Shown piece by piece: positions 1 to 6,276 of a stretch of 7,806 nucleotides of DNA (the stretch's first letter is position 1; each line of letters starts with the position of its first letter). Under the pieces are notes generated by a model, which was not told the origin of the DNA, ran no database searches, and saw nothing but the letters and a program-made list of their open reading frames with translations. The stretch is from a bacterium UBP6_UBA1177 (GTDB lineage: Bacteria > UBP6 > UBA1177), in the NCBI GenBank assembly GCA_002310995.1, contig DBYV01000016.1:21989-29794 (forward strand), in the 5' to 3' direction. The position numbers and the translations under genes are program-made.

Positions 1-102
1 GCAGCTGAAAAATACGGCCTTGGCTATGACCTCGTTGCAGGTGCAAACATCGCTGGATTCGAGAAAGTTGCAACCGCTATGATGGAACAGGGACTCTTCT
101 AA
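1..102 (+). CDS. gdhA: Glutamate dehydrogenase (NADP-type), C-terminal end only
   Basis: The window opens inside this gene: 33 codons and a TAA stop (100-102) are present. The peptide contains GANIAGFEKVATAMMEQG, which matches the conserved C-terminus of hexameric NADP-dependent glutamate dehydrogenases (E. coli GdhA ends in a closely similar NGANIAGF-K-VADAM-QG stretch). The family interconverts 2-oxoglutarate plus ammonia with glutamate in the cytoplasm, using NAD(P)H. Catalytic and coenzyme-binding regions lie outside the window, so coenzyme preference is assumed from the resemblance. The visible codons favour C-ending forms (CTC, TTC, AAC, ATC), as does serC at the other end, which suggests high expression. 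A strong terminator follows 25 bases after the stop, so this is the last gene of its transcript. Confidence 0.88.
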   Translation, partial: AAEKYGLGYDLVAGANIAGFEKVATAMMEQGLF

Positions 103-127
103 TCGAACCTGTTTTTACGGTTTTTCG

Positions 128-155
128 CGGGGAGCTTCGGCTCCCCGTTTTTTTT
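128..155 (+). terminator. Rho-independent terminator of gdhA
   Basis: An 8-bp perfect stem (128-135 with 140-147, CGGGGAGC/GCTCCCCG) is capped by a TTCG tetraloop and followed at once by eight T (148-155). This is a textbook intrinsic terminator for transcription leaving gdhA. On the opposite strand the stem is not followed by a T run, so it probably does not serve the converging TPR gene. Confidence 0.95.
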
Positions 156-237
156 GCCGCCAAATACATGAAGATGAAAGTTTTGTCCAAAGTTTTGTAT
201 GATTTGATAAATGTTAGGGATATGAAAACTGACTAAT

Positions 238-1164
238 TTAGTCGATATTGGATTCTTTCTGTTTTTCCATCTTCTTTTCGATGTTTTTCACACGGTCCCT
301 GATCGTCGGAAAAAACCTGTTGTGACGGTTTTCACGCATCGACTGTTCGTAGAAGTTTTTCGCTCTCTCGAGCTGGTTCATCTTTTCGTAACAAACACCG
401 AGCAGAAGTTCCGAACGGTCTTTAGGAAGATCTTTTTTCGTGTTGATGAAAAGAAAACGTTCAAATGCGATTGCCGCCTTGTTATAGTCTTTCATTCTAT
501 AATAGGAGAGGGCGGTGAGGTAGAAGAGATTAGCGATGTGGTCGCCTGTCGAAGAAATATCGAGGCTGTCTTTAAATCTGTCGATCGCAGCTTCGTAACT
601 TTTGCGTTTGAACAGCGTTTCGCCTTCCTCGTACTTTTTCAGAGCGGCTTTCTGCTTGATCATGCTCGTTTCGTTATCAATGATCGTTCTCTCAAGTCTC
701 GACAGGGCCGAAAGGTTGAACTCTCCGTAAAGTTTGAAAGCGTTGTCAGGATCTCCTTCCTTCAGTGCGAGATAAAGGTTGTATGCCTTAATATCGTTGT
801 TTTCCATCGAAAAAATCTTGTCCTTGAGCTCTGCGACCTCTTTTTCAAGGTATTTGTTGTGTTCTTCGCGGATTCTGCTCTGATTTGCATAGTTCGCAGC
901 CTGCGACCTGAAATAGAAAAAGAACGAAAGAATGATGACGATGCCCAAAATCACGAAAGTGACAAAATAACGTGTTGCCTGATTCTGTTCTTTTGTGTTG
1001 ACCTTGCGGTTAATCTCTTTTATTGCTGCATCAAGACTGCCCTGATTATTCATTATATGCGTCATCAGGCGGCGCATCTCCTTGATGTCATCAAGACTCT
1101 GAGGACGCTCGTTCTTTGGCTGCTCCTGAATTTTATTTTCTTTATTTTCCTTGTTTTCGACCAT
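238..1164 (-). CDS. Membrane-anchored coiled-coil / TPR-repeat protein, function unknown
   Basis: A 308-residue protein. Residues 1-25 are a charged, low-complexity tail with ENK repeats. Residues 26-65 are predicted cytoplasmic helix. One strong transmembrane segment lies at about 67-85 (FVTFVILGIVIILSFFFYF), followed by a coiled-coil-like helix at about 92-120 rich in E and K. The C-terminal half has TPR-like helix pairs at about 176-204 (ALKKYEEGETLFKRKSYEAA), 210-240 and 250-280. The ATG at 1164 is chosen because GAGG (1170-1173) sits five bases upstream. With no cleavable signal, the likely topology is type II: short N-terminus inside, TPR domain outside the inner membrane. TPR proteins of this shape scaffold envelope or secretion complexes, but no partner is evident. 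It is divergent from ldcA, and its 5' leader contains a terminator-like hairpin. I do not recognise a named family. Confidence 0.82.
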   Translation of the reverse strand: MVENKENKENKIQEQPKNERPQSLDDIKEMRRLMTHIMNNQGSLDAAIKEINRKVNTKEQNQATRYFVTFVILGIVIILSFFFYFRSQAANYANQSRIREEHNKYLEKEVAELKDKIFSMENNDIKAYNLYLALKEGDPDNAFKLYGEFNLSALSRLERTIIDNETSMIKQKAALKKYEEGETLFKRKSYEAAIDRFKDSLDISSTGDHIANLFYLTALSYYRMKDYNKAAIAFERFLFINTKKDLPKDRSELLLGVCYEKMNQLERAKNFYEQSMRENRHNRFFPTIRDRVKNIEKKMEKQKESNID

Positions 1165-1181
1165 TTCAGCCTCGCAAAAAA

Positions 1182-1209
1182 CGCGGAAGTTTAGTTTATT
1201 TCCGCGGAA
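1182..1209. promoter_or_regulatory. Inverted repeat in the divergent spacer between the TPR gene and ldcA
   Basis: The heptamer CGCGGAA (1182-1188) is repeated inverted as TTCCGCG (1200-1206). The right arm is part of a perfect 10-base palindrome, TTCCGCGGAA (1200-1209). Read on the - strand, the 7-bp stem with an 11-base loop is followed immediately by six T (1181-1176) and then by the Shine-Dalgarno of the TPR gene. It could be a leader attenuator of the TPR gene or a protein-binding operator shared by the two divergent genes. The sequence shows the symmetry; the function is inferred. Confidence 0.45.
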
Positions 1210-1240
1210 TTACAAAAAAAATAGGAAAAATATGGAATTT

Positions 1241-1249
1241 TGCTATTCT
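1241..1249 (+). promoter_or_regulatory. Possible extended -10 promoter element for the ldcA operon
   Basis: TGCTATTCT has the TGn extension in front of a -10-like hexamer with 4 of 6 consensus matches. It sits 34 bases upstream of the ldcA ATG, so the leader would be about 28 bases, and it is preceded by A-rich runs at 1213-1230. No convincing -35 box lies at the right distance, so the call rests on the extended -10 alone. Confidence 0.22.
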
Positions 1250-1283
1250 CCGTGCCGTATTTTTTGGACTTTGGGAGATTGAG

Positions 1284-2201
1284 ATGAGTAATTCCTATTT
1301 TGATTTGAAACCGATAAGTTTCAGGGGCGAGGTCGCTGTAGTAGCACCTTCGTCGCCTTTTGACAAAACTGTATTCAATGCCGGAATAACCGAACTCAAG
1401 CTGAATAAAATCAAGCCTGTGATCGATAAAAACGCTTTTGCCAAGGCAAGTTTTCTTGCGGGAAGCGATGAACTCCGTGCCGAATCACTTGTCAACGCGT
1501 TCACGACCGAAACAATAGAGGCTGTCTGGACTGCTCGCGGCGGTTACGGTGCTTTGAGGCTGCTTGAAAAGTTGCAGGAAAATATCGATAAAATCAAGGC
1601 GAATCCGAAACTTTTCATCGGTTTCAGCGATGTGACCGCGCTTCACGCATGGCTTGTCGACAAATGTGGTTTTGTTACGGTTCACGGGCCGAACATCACG
1701 ACTTTAAACTCGATTGACCGCTTTTCAAAAGCGCAGATTTTCGAACTTTTGCAGGGGAAGGAGAGGGCTTTCACGATTTTTAACAAAAACATGCGTTCTC
1801 TCAATCCCGGCAAAGCAAAAGGTGTTGTCAAAGGCGGCAACCTTACGACTCTTGTTTCGATGATTGGAACTCCGTTTGAACCAGATTTCAAGGATTCGAT
1901 ACTTTTTATCGAGGAAGTAAACGAAGTTCCTTACCGTGTCGACAGACTTCTTACCCAGATGCGTCTTGCAGGCAAATTCAAAGGGATCAAGGCGCTTATA
2001 TTCGGTGATTTCACATACCGCGAGTTCAGGCCGCCGGCTGAAAAGAGCGTTAATCCATTCGCGATGCTTGAAACAATCGGGCTTGACAAATCGATTCCCG
2101 TCGTATGCAACTTCCCGGCAGGTCATAACCAGCAGAACATGGCTTTCATGCTCGGCGCCGTTGCAGAGCTCGATACCGAGGCTAAAACGCTTAAATACTG
2201 A
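1284..2201 (+). CDS. ldcA: LD-carboxypeptidase (muramoyltetrapeptide carboxypeptidase, peptidase family S66)
   Basis: A 305-residue protein, the usual S66 length. Family members remove the terminal D-Ala from the L,D bond of murein tetrapeptides in the cytoplasm, a step in peptidoglycan recycling. Visible signatures are the N-terminal VAVVAPSSP strand-loop (17-25), the ARGGYGALRLL motif (84-94), the nucleophile elbow FIGFSDVTALHAWL with the predicted catalytic Ser115, an acidic LFIEEVNEVPYRVDR block (207-221) supplying the triad Glu, and the FPAGH block with predicted catalytic His281. An intact Ser-Glu-His triad is therefore likely. The frame stays open upstream as far as 1116, but the ATG at 1284 is chosen because GGGAG (1273-1277) precedes it by six bases and the upstream extension is not S66-like. 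No signal peptide is seen. MccF-type enzymes that cleave microcin C-like peptides share this fold and cannot be excluded. It is the first gene of a probable three-gene operon. Confidence 0.93.
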   Translation: MSNSYFDLKPISFRGEVAVVAPSSPFDKTVFNAGITELKLNKIKPVIDKNAFAKASFLAGSDELRAESLVNAFTTETIEAVWTARGGYGALRLLEKLQENIDKIKANPKLFIGFSDVTALHAWLVDKCGFVTVHGPNITTLNSIDRFSKAQIFELLQGKERAFTIFNKNMRSLNPGKAKGVVKGGNLTTLVSMIGTPFEPDFKDSILFIEEVNEVPYRVDRLLTQMRLAGKFKGIKALIFGDFTYREFRPPAEKSVNPFAMLETIGLDKSIPVVCNFPAGHNQQNMAFMLGAVAELDTEAKTLKY

Positions 2202-2217
2202 TAATTGCAGGTGTTTC

Positions 2218-2532
2218 ATGGCTGAAAAGCGGTCTAAAGAAGAAATGATTTCACTCGCTTACGATTTGCAGAACGCAATTGTTGCATTCTGCGGTCACAG
2301 ACCTCTCAGAATAACAACAAACAAGGATTTTAAGCTGCTTCGCGTAGTCTGGATGCAGGGTTACGAGCGGAAAGAGTGGTACAACGGAGTCGGAATGAAG
2401 ATTCTTCTTGCCGCTTTTTCGGATAAACACCATATTCAGGTCTGCGAGATAACGGCCGAAGAGAGCAAAGAATCGGCGGTTTGGCTCACCAAAGCGGAAA
2501 ACGATCCCGCAAAACACGGAAACGGTCGATGA
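2218..2532 (+). CDS. Small unrecognised protein between ldcA and the Wzi-like gene
   Basis: A 104-residue protein that I do not recognise. ATG 2218 is preceded by AGG (2209-2211) at six bases and lies 16 bases after the ldcA stop; its TGA overlaps the ATG of the next gene (ATGA, 2529-2532). That spacing supports a genuine, co-translated gene. The first 20 residues look helical (KEEMISLAYDLQNAIVAF). The middle carries the strand-like patches LRITTNKDFKLLRVVW (30-45) and GMKILLAAF (59-67), then HHIQVCEIT (71-79). The tail is polar and ends HGNGR. There are no membrane segments or signal peptide and only two Cys (25 and 76), so a small cytoplasmic alpha/beta fold is plausible. The frame could in principle extend upstream to 1936 inside ldcA, but codon context and the Shine-Dalgarno favour 2218. 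Confidence 0.75.
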   Translation: MAEKRSKEEMISLAYDLQNAIVAFCGHRPLRITTNKDFKLLRVVWMQGYERKEWYNGVGMKILLAAFSDKHHIQVCEITAEESKESAVWLTKAENDPAKHGNGR

Positions 2533-4139
2533 TTTTTGTTTTTCTTCTTTTTTTCTTGTTTTCAACTGAAATTTTTGCCGAAAATTGTGATTCATCGTTT
2601 ATTGCAGTTCCTGGACTTTTACATAGGGAAAATGACAAAAATCACTGTAAATTCAACCCATTGCTTCATATAAATACTGATGATAGAACTGTAATTGACT
2701 ATTTCGAGATGCAAAATTCGACTCCGTTTGATTCGTTTTCAATCCTTCCGCGCGGTTTTTACGACACTAAAAAAGGGATAAAATCACTTTATCCGGTTCT
2801 GCCGTATCTTAACGGCGTTCAGAAGGATGACCGCTTCCGCAGCCACTGGCAGATTGTGTCAAAAGTAGGAGCGAGCTACTATTTTTCCAATAAAAAAGGG
2901 AACTTTATTCCTAATGCGGGTGGAAGGATTTTCGACAAAGGTTCTACAATGGTTATGAGCCAGAGCGGCAACGCGGTTTTCCTTGATTCGTGGGCATTTT
3001 ACTGGGAACTTGAGGAAAAAAACACGTTTGATTCTGCGACTTCGATCAGGTCAACGGATGTTGATTTCAGACGTTTTTACGCAAAAATGAAAATGTGGAA
3101 GTTCTCGATTATGGCGGGCAAGGACACCGTTCATTTAGGACCGGGCGAATACGGAATGCTGATTTCATCGAACGCAGAGCCTTTTTATTTGGTGAAAATC
3201 CAGAATGAGCAGACAATTCGCCTGGGCGGCGACTGGAATCTTCTTTTTTTCAACGGGTGGCTGCGCGAAGAAAGAGAGACTGCGTCCAATCCTCAGCTTC
3301 TGGCAATAAGACTTACTTACAGACCCCCGAAAATGTTTAGTTTTTTTGAACTCGGAATGACACGCAGCATGATGTACGGCGGCGAGGGAAGGCCTGACTA
3401 CATTCTTACAGATTATCCTTATCTTATAGCGGGAGCCTCGGACAATGTTCCGCGGAGCAAATGGGATGCAGACAGTTACGCGGCAGTTGATTTTACTTTA
3501 AATATTCCGATGTACAAGCTCAATCCGGCTATAAAAGTTTTCAAATTCTATATCCAGGAGTCAGGAACAGATATCAAGGCTATATGGCAGGTAGAGGACA
3601 AAATGGAAGTTCTGCTGCCGTACATATTCTGCCGCTTTCTGGAAAGAGCCTACCTTGCCGGAATTTTTGCCGCGACAGACAAGGATGTTATGCGTCTCGA
3701 ATACACGAAAACTTCTCTTTCGCACTACTATCATCACCTTTATACAGACAAGGGTTTTTCTTATCACGGCCTTTCGCTTGGGCACCCTTTCGGGAGAAAC
3801 CATCAGGCAATCCGTTTTAATCACAGGCACTATTTCAGTCCTTCCTTTTCTTTCAAGTGGGAACTCGGATTTTATCAGCTGGACTGTGCTACGAAGCAGG
3901 ACAAAAACAAAAAATATACTGCGATTTATCCGTTTTTCTCGCTTCGTGACGGCCTTGTAAGACGTGGTTATGCAACGGTTTGGCTTGACTGGATTTTTTA
4001 CGGTCACCTGATCCGCGGTTATTTTTCGGTTGATGCAGGACCTAAGAGTGATGAAGATATTTCACCAATCAGTGTCAAAGTTCAGGACAAAGCAACAGCA
4101 GATATTCTGACTGGAATTTCCGTAATACTTAAATTCTGA
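2529..4139 (+). CDS. Wzi-family outer-membrane beta-barrel (capsule assembly-like protein)
   Basis: A 536-residue protein. It starts with a hydrophobic signal peptide (MIFVFLLFFLFSTEIFA, likely cleaved after Ala17) and ends in Phe (ISVILKF), the classic mark of an outer-membrane barrel. Long amphipathic strands with many Tyr, Trp and Phe fill the body. The segment at 198-224 (KDTVHLGPGEYGMLISSNAEPFYLVKI) and the block at 412-436 (YHGLSLGHPFGRNHQ...) resemble conserved motifs of the Caps_assemb_Wzi family. Wzi of E. coli binds group 1 capsule at the cell surface; many distant members occur outside capsule loci, so the substrate here is unknown. The ATG overlaps the upstream stop by ATGA, implying translational coupling. 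An in-frame TTG at 2481 would add a basic stretch (KRSRKTRKRS) before the hydrophobic core and remains an alternative start. No terminator is visible in the 13-base gap before the converging gene. Confidence 0.8.
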   Translation: MIFVFLLFFLFSTEIFAENCDSSFIAVPGLLHRENDKNHCKFNPLLHINTDDRTVIDYFEMQNSTPFDSFSILPRGFYDTKKGIKSLYPVLPYLNGVQKDDRFRSHWQIVSKVGASYYFSNKKGNFIPNAGGRIFDKGSTMVMSQSGNAVFLDSWAFYWELEEKNTFDSATSIRSTDVDFRRFYAKMKMWKFSIMAGKDTVHLGPGEYGMLISSNAEPFYLVKIQNEQTIRLGGDWNLLFFNGWLREERETASNPQLLAIRLTYRPPKMFSFFELGMTRSMMYGGEGRPDYILTDYPYLIAGASDNVPRSKWDADSYAAVDFTLNIPMYKLNPAIKVFKFYIQESGTDIKAIWQVEDKMEVLLPYIFCRFLERAYLAGIFAATDKDVMRLEYTKTSLSHYYHHLYTDKGFSYHGLSLGHPFGRNHQAIRFNHRHYFSPSFSFKWELGFYQLDCATKQDKNKKYTAIYPFFSLRDGLVRRGYATVWLDWIFYGHLIRGYFSVDAGPKSDEDISPISVKVQDKATADILTGISVILKF

Positions 4140-4152
4140 AATCCTTTTCCGA

Positions 4153-5814
4153 TCAGTATTTCTCGCCGGCCAATACTTCGGCGACATTGTGGTTTTCAGC
4201 GCTCATCGTGTTGAGGTTGTTAAGAATATCGATGAACTGAATTGACGCGCTTCCGTCACAGATTTTTTCTTTAATGCGGTTGAAGTGCTGGATCTTCGCG
4301 TCTTTTATGAGCTTTTTGATTCTGATTCTTATAACGAGAGCTTCATCGGCATAAGCAGGAACTTCCTCGCCGTTCTTGAAAATCGTGAGCGATTTCTTGA
4401 AGTGGGCGATGTTCTCGTCGAGAATCTGGTTGATTACTGAAATAGCTTCGGTCGAGAAGGTCATGTTGTTGCGCGTGAGTTTGTCAATTATCTGTGACAT
4501 GTGCTCTACGCAGTCGGCAATCTTCTCGAAATTGTGGGCTAAACCTATGCGGCTTGCAACGATCTTAGCGTCTCCGGGCGAAATTGCGCGGACTGAAAGG
4601 GCGATAAGGAACTGAGTGAGCTGATACTGGTATTTGTCGATTTTGTCCTCGTTGCGCGCTATTTCATCGCTGATCTCGGCGACCTGATTGGTGTCTTTAA
4701 GCGACATTTCACGAAGCATATCGAGGTTCTTCGTAACGTAATCGGACATATTGAGAAGTTCTTTTTCGCATTCCATGATCGCGATCGACGGAGTGCTGAA
4801 CATGCTTGTCTGAAGTTTGACGAGGTCTTCCGGCATCTCGACTGTTCCGCCTGCTTTGTCCGGGAATATCTTCTCGACGAGTTTCGTGAGCTGGCTTACG
4901 AACGGAATACAGAGGATAAGTGTCGTAATATTGAAAACAGTGTGTCCCATAGCAATGTGGACTGTCAGCGCTTCGTCAGGTGTTCCTGGGATCATAAGAT
5001 CCACAATATCTTTGTAAGGACGGAAAACTACGAGCAGGACTGCAACGCCGATACATCTGAAAATAACTTGTGATAGAGCTGTTCTCTTTGCATTTACTGT
5101 GCCTCCGACAGCTGCAAGAACACCGGTCGAACTTGCTCCGATATTGCTTCCTAAAACGACAGCAAGTGCACCTTCGAAGTTTATAAGTCCCTGGCTGGCA
5201 AGTGCGATCACGATACCGACCATTGCGCTGCTCGATTGTGTAATGCAGGTCGTGACGATACCGACTAAAACGCCGAGCAGGATCGAAGCATAGGTTGAAC
5301 CGTCAATGCTCTGGAACATCCTGACGAAAGTTTCGCTCTCTTTAAGCGGTGCAAAGCCGCTTTTCATAGTTTCCATTCCGAGGAAGAGGATGCCGAAGCC
5401 ATAGATAAGCTCGCCTATATACTGCCATGACTTGTTTTTAGAGAAAAGGCGCAGCATAACACCGACACCGATGAGCGGCAGAGAGAAAACCGAAACATTA
5501 AGCGTTACGATCCAGCCCGTGACCGTGGTTCCGATACTGGCACCCAAACCGACTCCGATAGCCTGCTGAACCGTCATAAGTCCGGCATTGACGAAGCCGA
5601 TCGTCATAACGGTCGTCGCGCCGCTCGACTGGATGATAGCTGTGATCAGAAAACCGACAAAAGCCCCGACAAAACGGTTCGAAGTGAGGACTTTTAGAAT
5701 TTTCCTGAGTTTGTCGCCGGCCGCTTTCTGGACACTTTCGCTCATGACTTTCATACCCATGAAGAAAAGTCCGAGTCCGCCGAGCGTGTGGAAAATGATG
5801 TAACTCCAATTCAT
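4153..5814 (-). CDS. Na+/phosphate cotransporter (NptA/YjbB type) with C-terminal PhoU-like domain
   Basis: A 553-residue inner-membrane protein of the Na/Pi cotransporter (PF02690) family. The two inverted halves are visible. The first carries ITAIIQSSGATTVM (57-70) and GASIGTTVTG (91-100); the second carries TTCITQSSSAMVG (188-200) and GSNIGASSTG (222-231). The paired QSS motifs form the substrate site in SLC34-type carriers. About eight hydrophobic helices span 5-310. Residues from about 340 to 545 are a helical, charged PhoU-like domain with no membrane segments (e.g. ASRIGLAHNFEKIADCVEHM), as in bacterial members of about this length. E. coli YjbB works as a phosphate exporter while Vibrio NptA imports, so direction is not settled here. 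The ATG at 5814 has GGAG (5824-5827) nine bases upstream; an in-frame TTG at 5838 would overlap that site and is rejected. It is the last gene of a probable operon but may have its own promoter. Confidence 0.92.
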   Translation of the reverse strand: MNWSYIIFHTLGGLGLFFMGMKVMSESVQKAAGDKLRKILKVLTSNRFVGAFVGFLITAIIQSSGATTVMTIGFVNAGLMTVQQAIGVGLGASIGTTVTGWIVTLNVSVFSLPLIGVGVMLRLFSKNKSWQYIGELIYGFGILFLGMETMKSGFAPLKESETFVRMFQSIDGSTYASILLGVLVGIVTTCITQSSSAMVGIVIALASQGLINFEGALAVVLGSNIGASSTGVLAAVGGTVNAKRTALSQVIFRCIGVAVLLVVFRPYKDIVDLMIPGTPDEALTVHIAMGHTVFNITTLILCIPFVSQLTKLVEKIFPDKAGGTVEMPEDLVKLQTSMFSTPSIAIMECEKELLNMSDYVTKNLDMLREMSLKDTNQVAEISDEIARNEDKIDKYQYQLTQFLIALSVRAISPGDAKIVASRIGLAHNFEKIADCVEHMSQIIDKLTRNNMTFSTEAISVINQILDENIAHFKKSLTIFKNGEEVPAYADEALVIRIRIKKLIKDAKIQHFNRIKEKICDGSASIQFIDILNNLNTMSAENHNVAEVLAGEKY

Positions 5815-5823
5815 AAAGAGTTT

Positions 5824-5827
5824 CTCC
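5824..5827 (-). promoter_or_regulatory. Ribosome binding site fixing the start of the Na+/phosphate cotransporter
   Basis: GGAG on the - strand lies nine bases before ATG 5814. It falls inside the coding extension that a TTG start at 5838 would need, so it decides in favour of the shorter protein. Confidence 0.7.
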
Positions 5828-5849
5828 AAAAATATCAAAAAACGTCCGG

Positions 5850-5878
5850 ATTTAACTTAATAAAAACTATGCGGTCAA
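5850..5878 (-). promoter_or_regulatory. Candidate promoter for the Na+/phosphate cotransporter
   Basis: On the - strand, TTGACC (5878-5873, 5 of 6 to the -35 consensus) is followed after exactly 17 bases by TTAAAT (5855-5850, 4 of 6 to the -10 consensus). The predicted start near 5843 would leave a leader of about 29 bases before ATG 5814. The -35 box overlaps the stop codon of the upstream 133-residue gene. If real, the transporter could be transcribed separately from the AEC gene. Confidence 0.42.
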
Positions 5879-6276
5879 GGTTTTTTTAACCGTGCAAGCA
5901 CCAAAAGTGTTAGAAAAAAGAAAAAATCGGTATAAGCTGTTTTTATTCCGAATATTTGAGCGGAATAAAGGTCGGCGTTTCTTCCAAATTTCCAGCAGAC
6001 AAGGAAAAAATATGCCGAAACCGAGAGCCCGATAACAAAACCAGTTATCGAAAGGATCGAGCGGAGAAACGATTTTTTCATAAGCGCGGCAAGAGCAAGC
6101 GCGAGATAGGCATTTCCATAAATGTAACATACCGGAATATCTGCGAAAGTCGGAACTCTGAAAGGGTTTGTGTGAAATTCCGCAACCAGCACAAACGACA
6201 TGAATATACCGGTTGCGAGCAGGATGAAAAAGAGTTTTCCTGCAAAATTCAAAGGTCGTAAAGAATTACTATCCAT
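5875..6276 (-). CDS. Small four-helix integral membrane protein, unrecognised
   Basis: A 133-residue, strongly hydrophobic protein with predicted membrane helices at about 12-32 (AGKLFFILLATGIFMSFVLVA), 46-66, 72-94 (RSILSITGFVIGLSVSAYFFL) and 104-127 (YTDFFFFLTLLVLA). Positive residues flank the helices (RLKKP at the C-terminus, KK at 67-68). ATG 6276 overlaps the stop of the AEC gene by one base (TAATG) and has GGAG (6286-6289) nine bases upstream, so translation is probably coupled. A second in-frame ATG at 6291 lies inside the AEC gene and lacks a good Shine-Dalgarno. I recognise no family or catalytic motif. Its position between two transporter genes suggests an inner-membrane role related to one of them, but that is inference only. 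Confidence 0.75.
   Translation of the reverse strand: MDSNSLRPLNFAGKLFFILLATGIFMSFVLVAEFHTNPFRVPTFADIPVCYIYGNAYLALALAALMKKSFLRSILSITGFVIGLSVSAYFFLVCWKFGRNADLYSAQIFGIKTAYTDFFFFLTLLVLARLKKP

Noticed and set aside
322..1194. A 290-codon open frame on the + strand opposite the TPR gene
   Set aside because: It is rich in Phe, Val, Leu, Cys and Arg in a pattern typical of antisense translation, lacks a Shine-Dalgarno, and covers a - strand gene that has clear domains and a good ribosome binding site.
1725..2219. Open frame on the - strand within ldcA, 164 codons
   Set aside because: It is antisense to the well-conserved LD-carboxypeptidase, has no ribosome binding site, and its peptide shows no family features.
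3561..4007. Open frames on both strands inside the Wzi-like gene (also + strand 3584-3820 and 3655-3960)
   Set aside because: They are alternative frames of a gene whose own frame shows a signal peptide, Wzi motifs and a C-terminal Phe; none has a credible start.
4140..4152. A shared terminator between the converging Wzi-like and phosphate carrier genes
   Set aside because: The gap is only 13 bases and contains no inverted repeat or T tract.
5498..5809. Second - strand frame (103 codons) within the Na+/phosphate carrier
   Set aside because: It overlaps the conserved first transport repeat in a different frame, and its His/Arg-rich composition is typical of a shadow frame.
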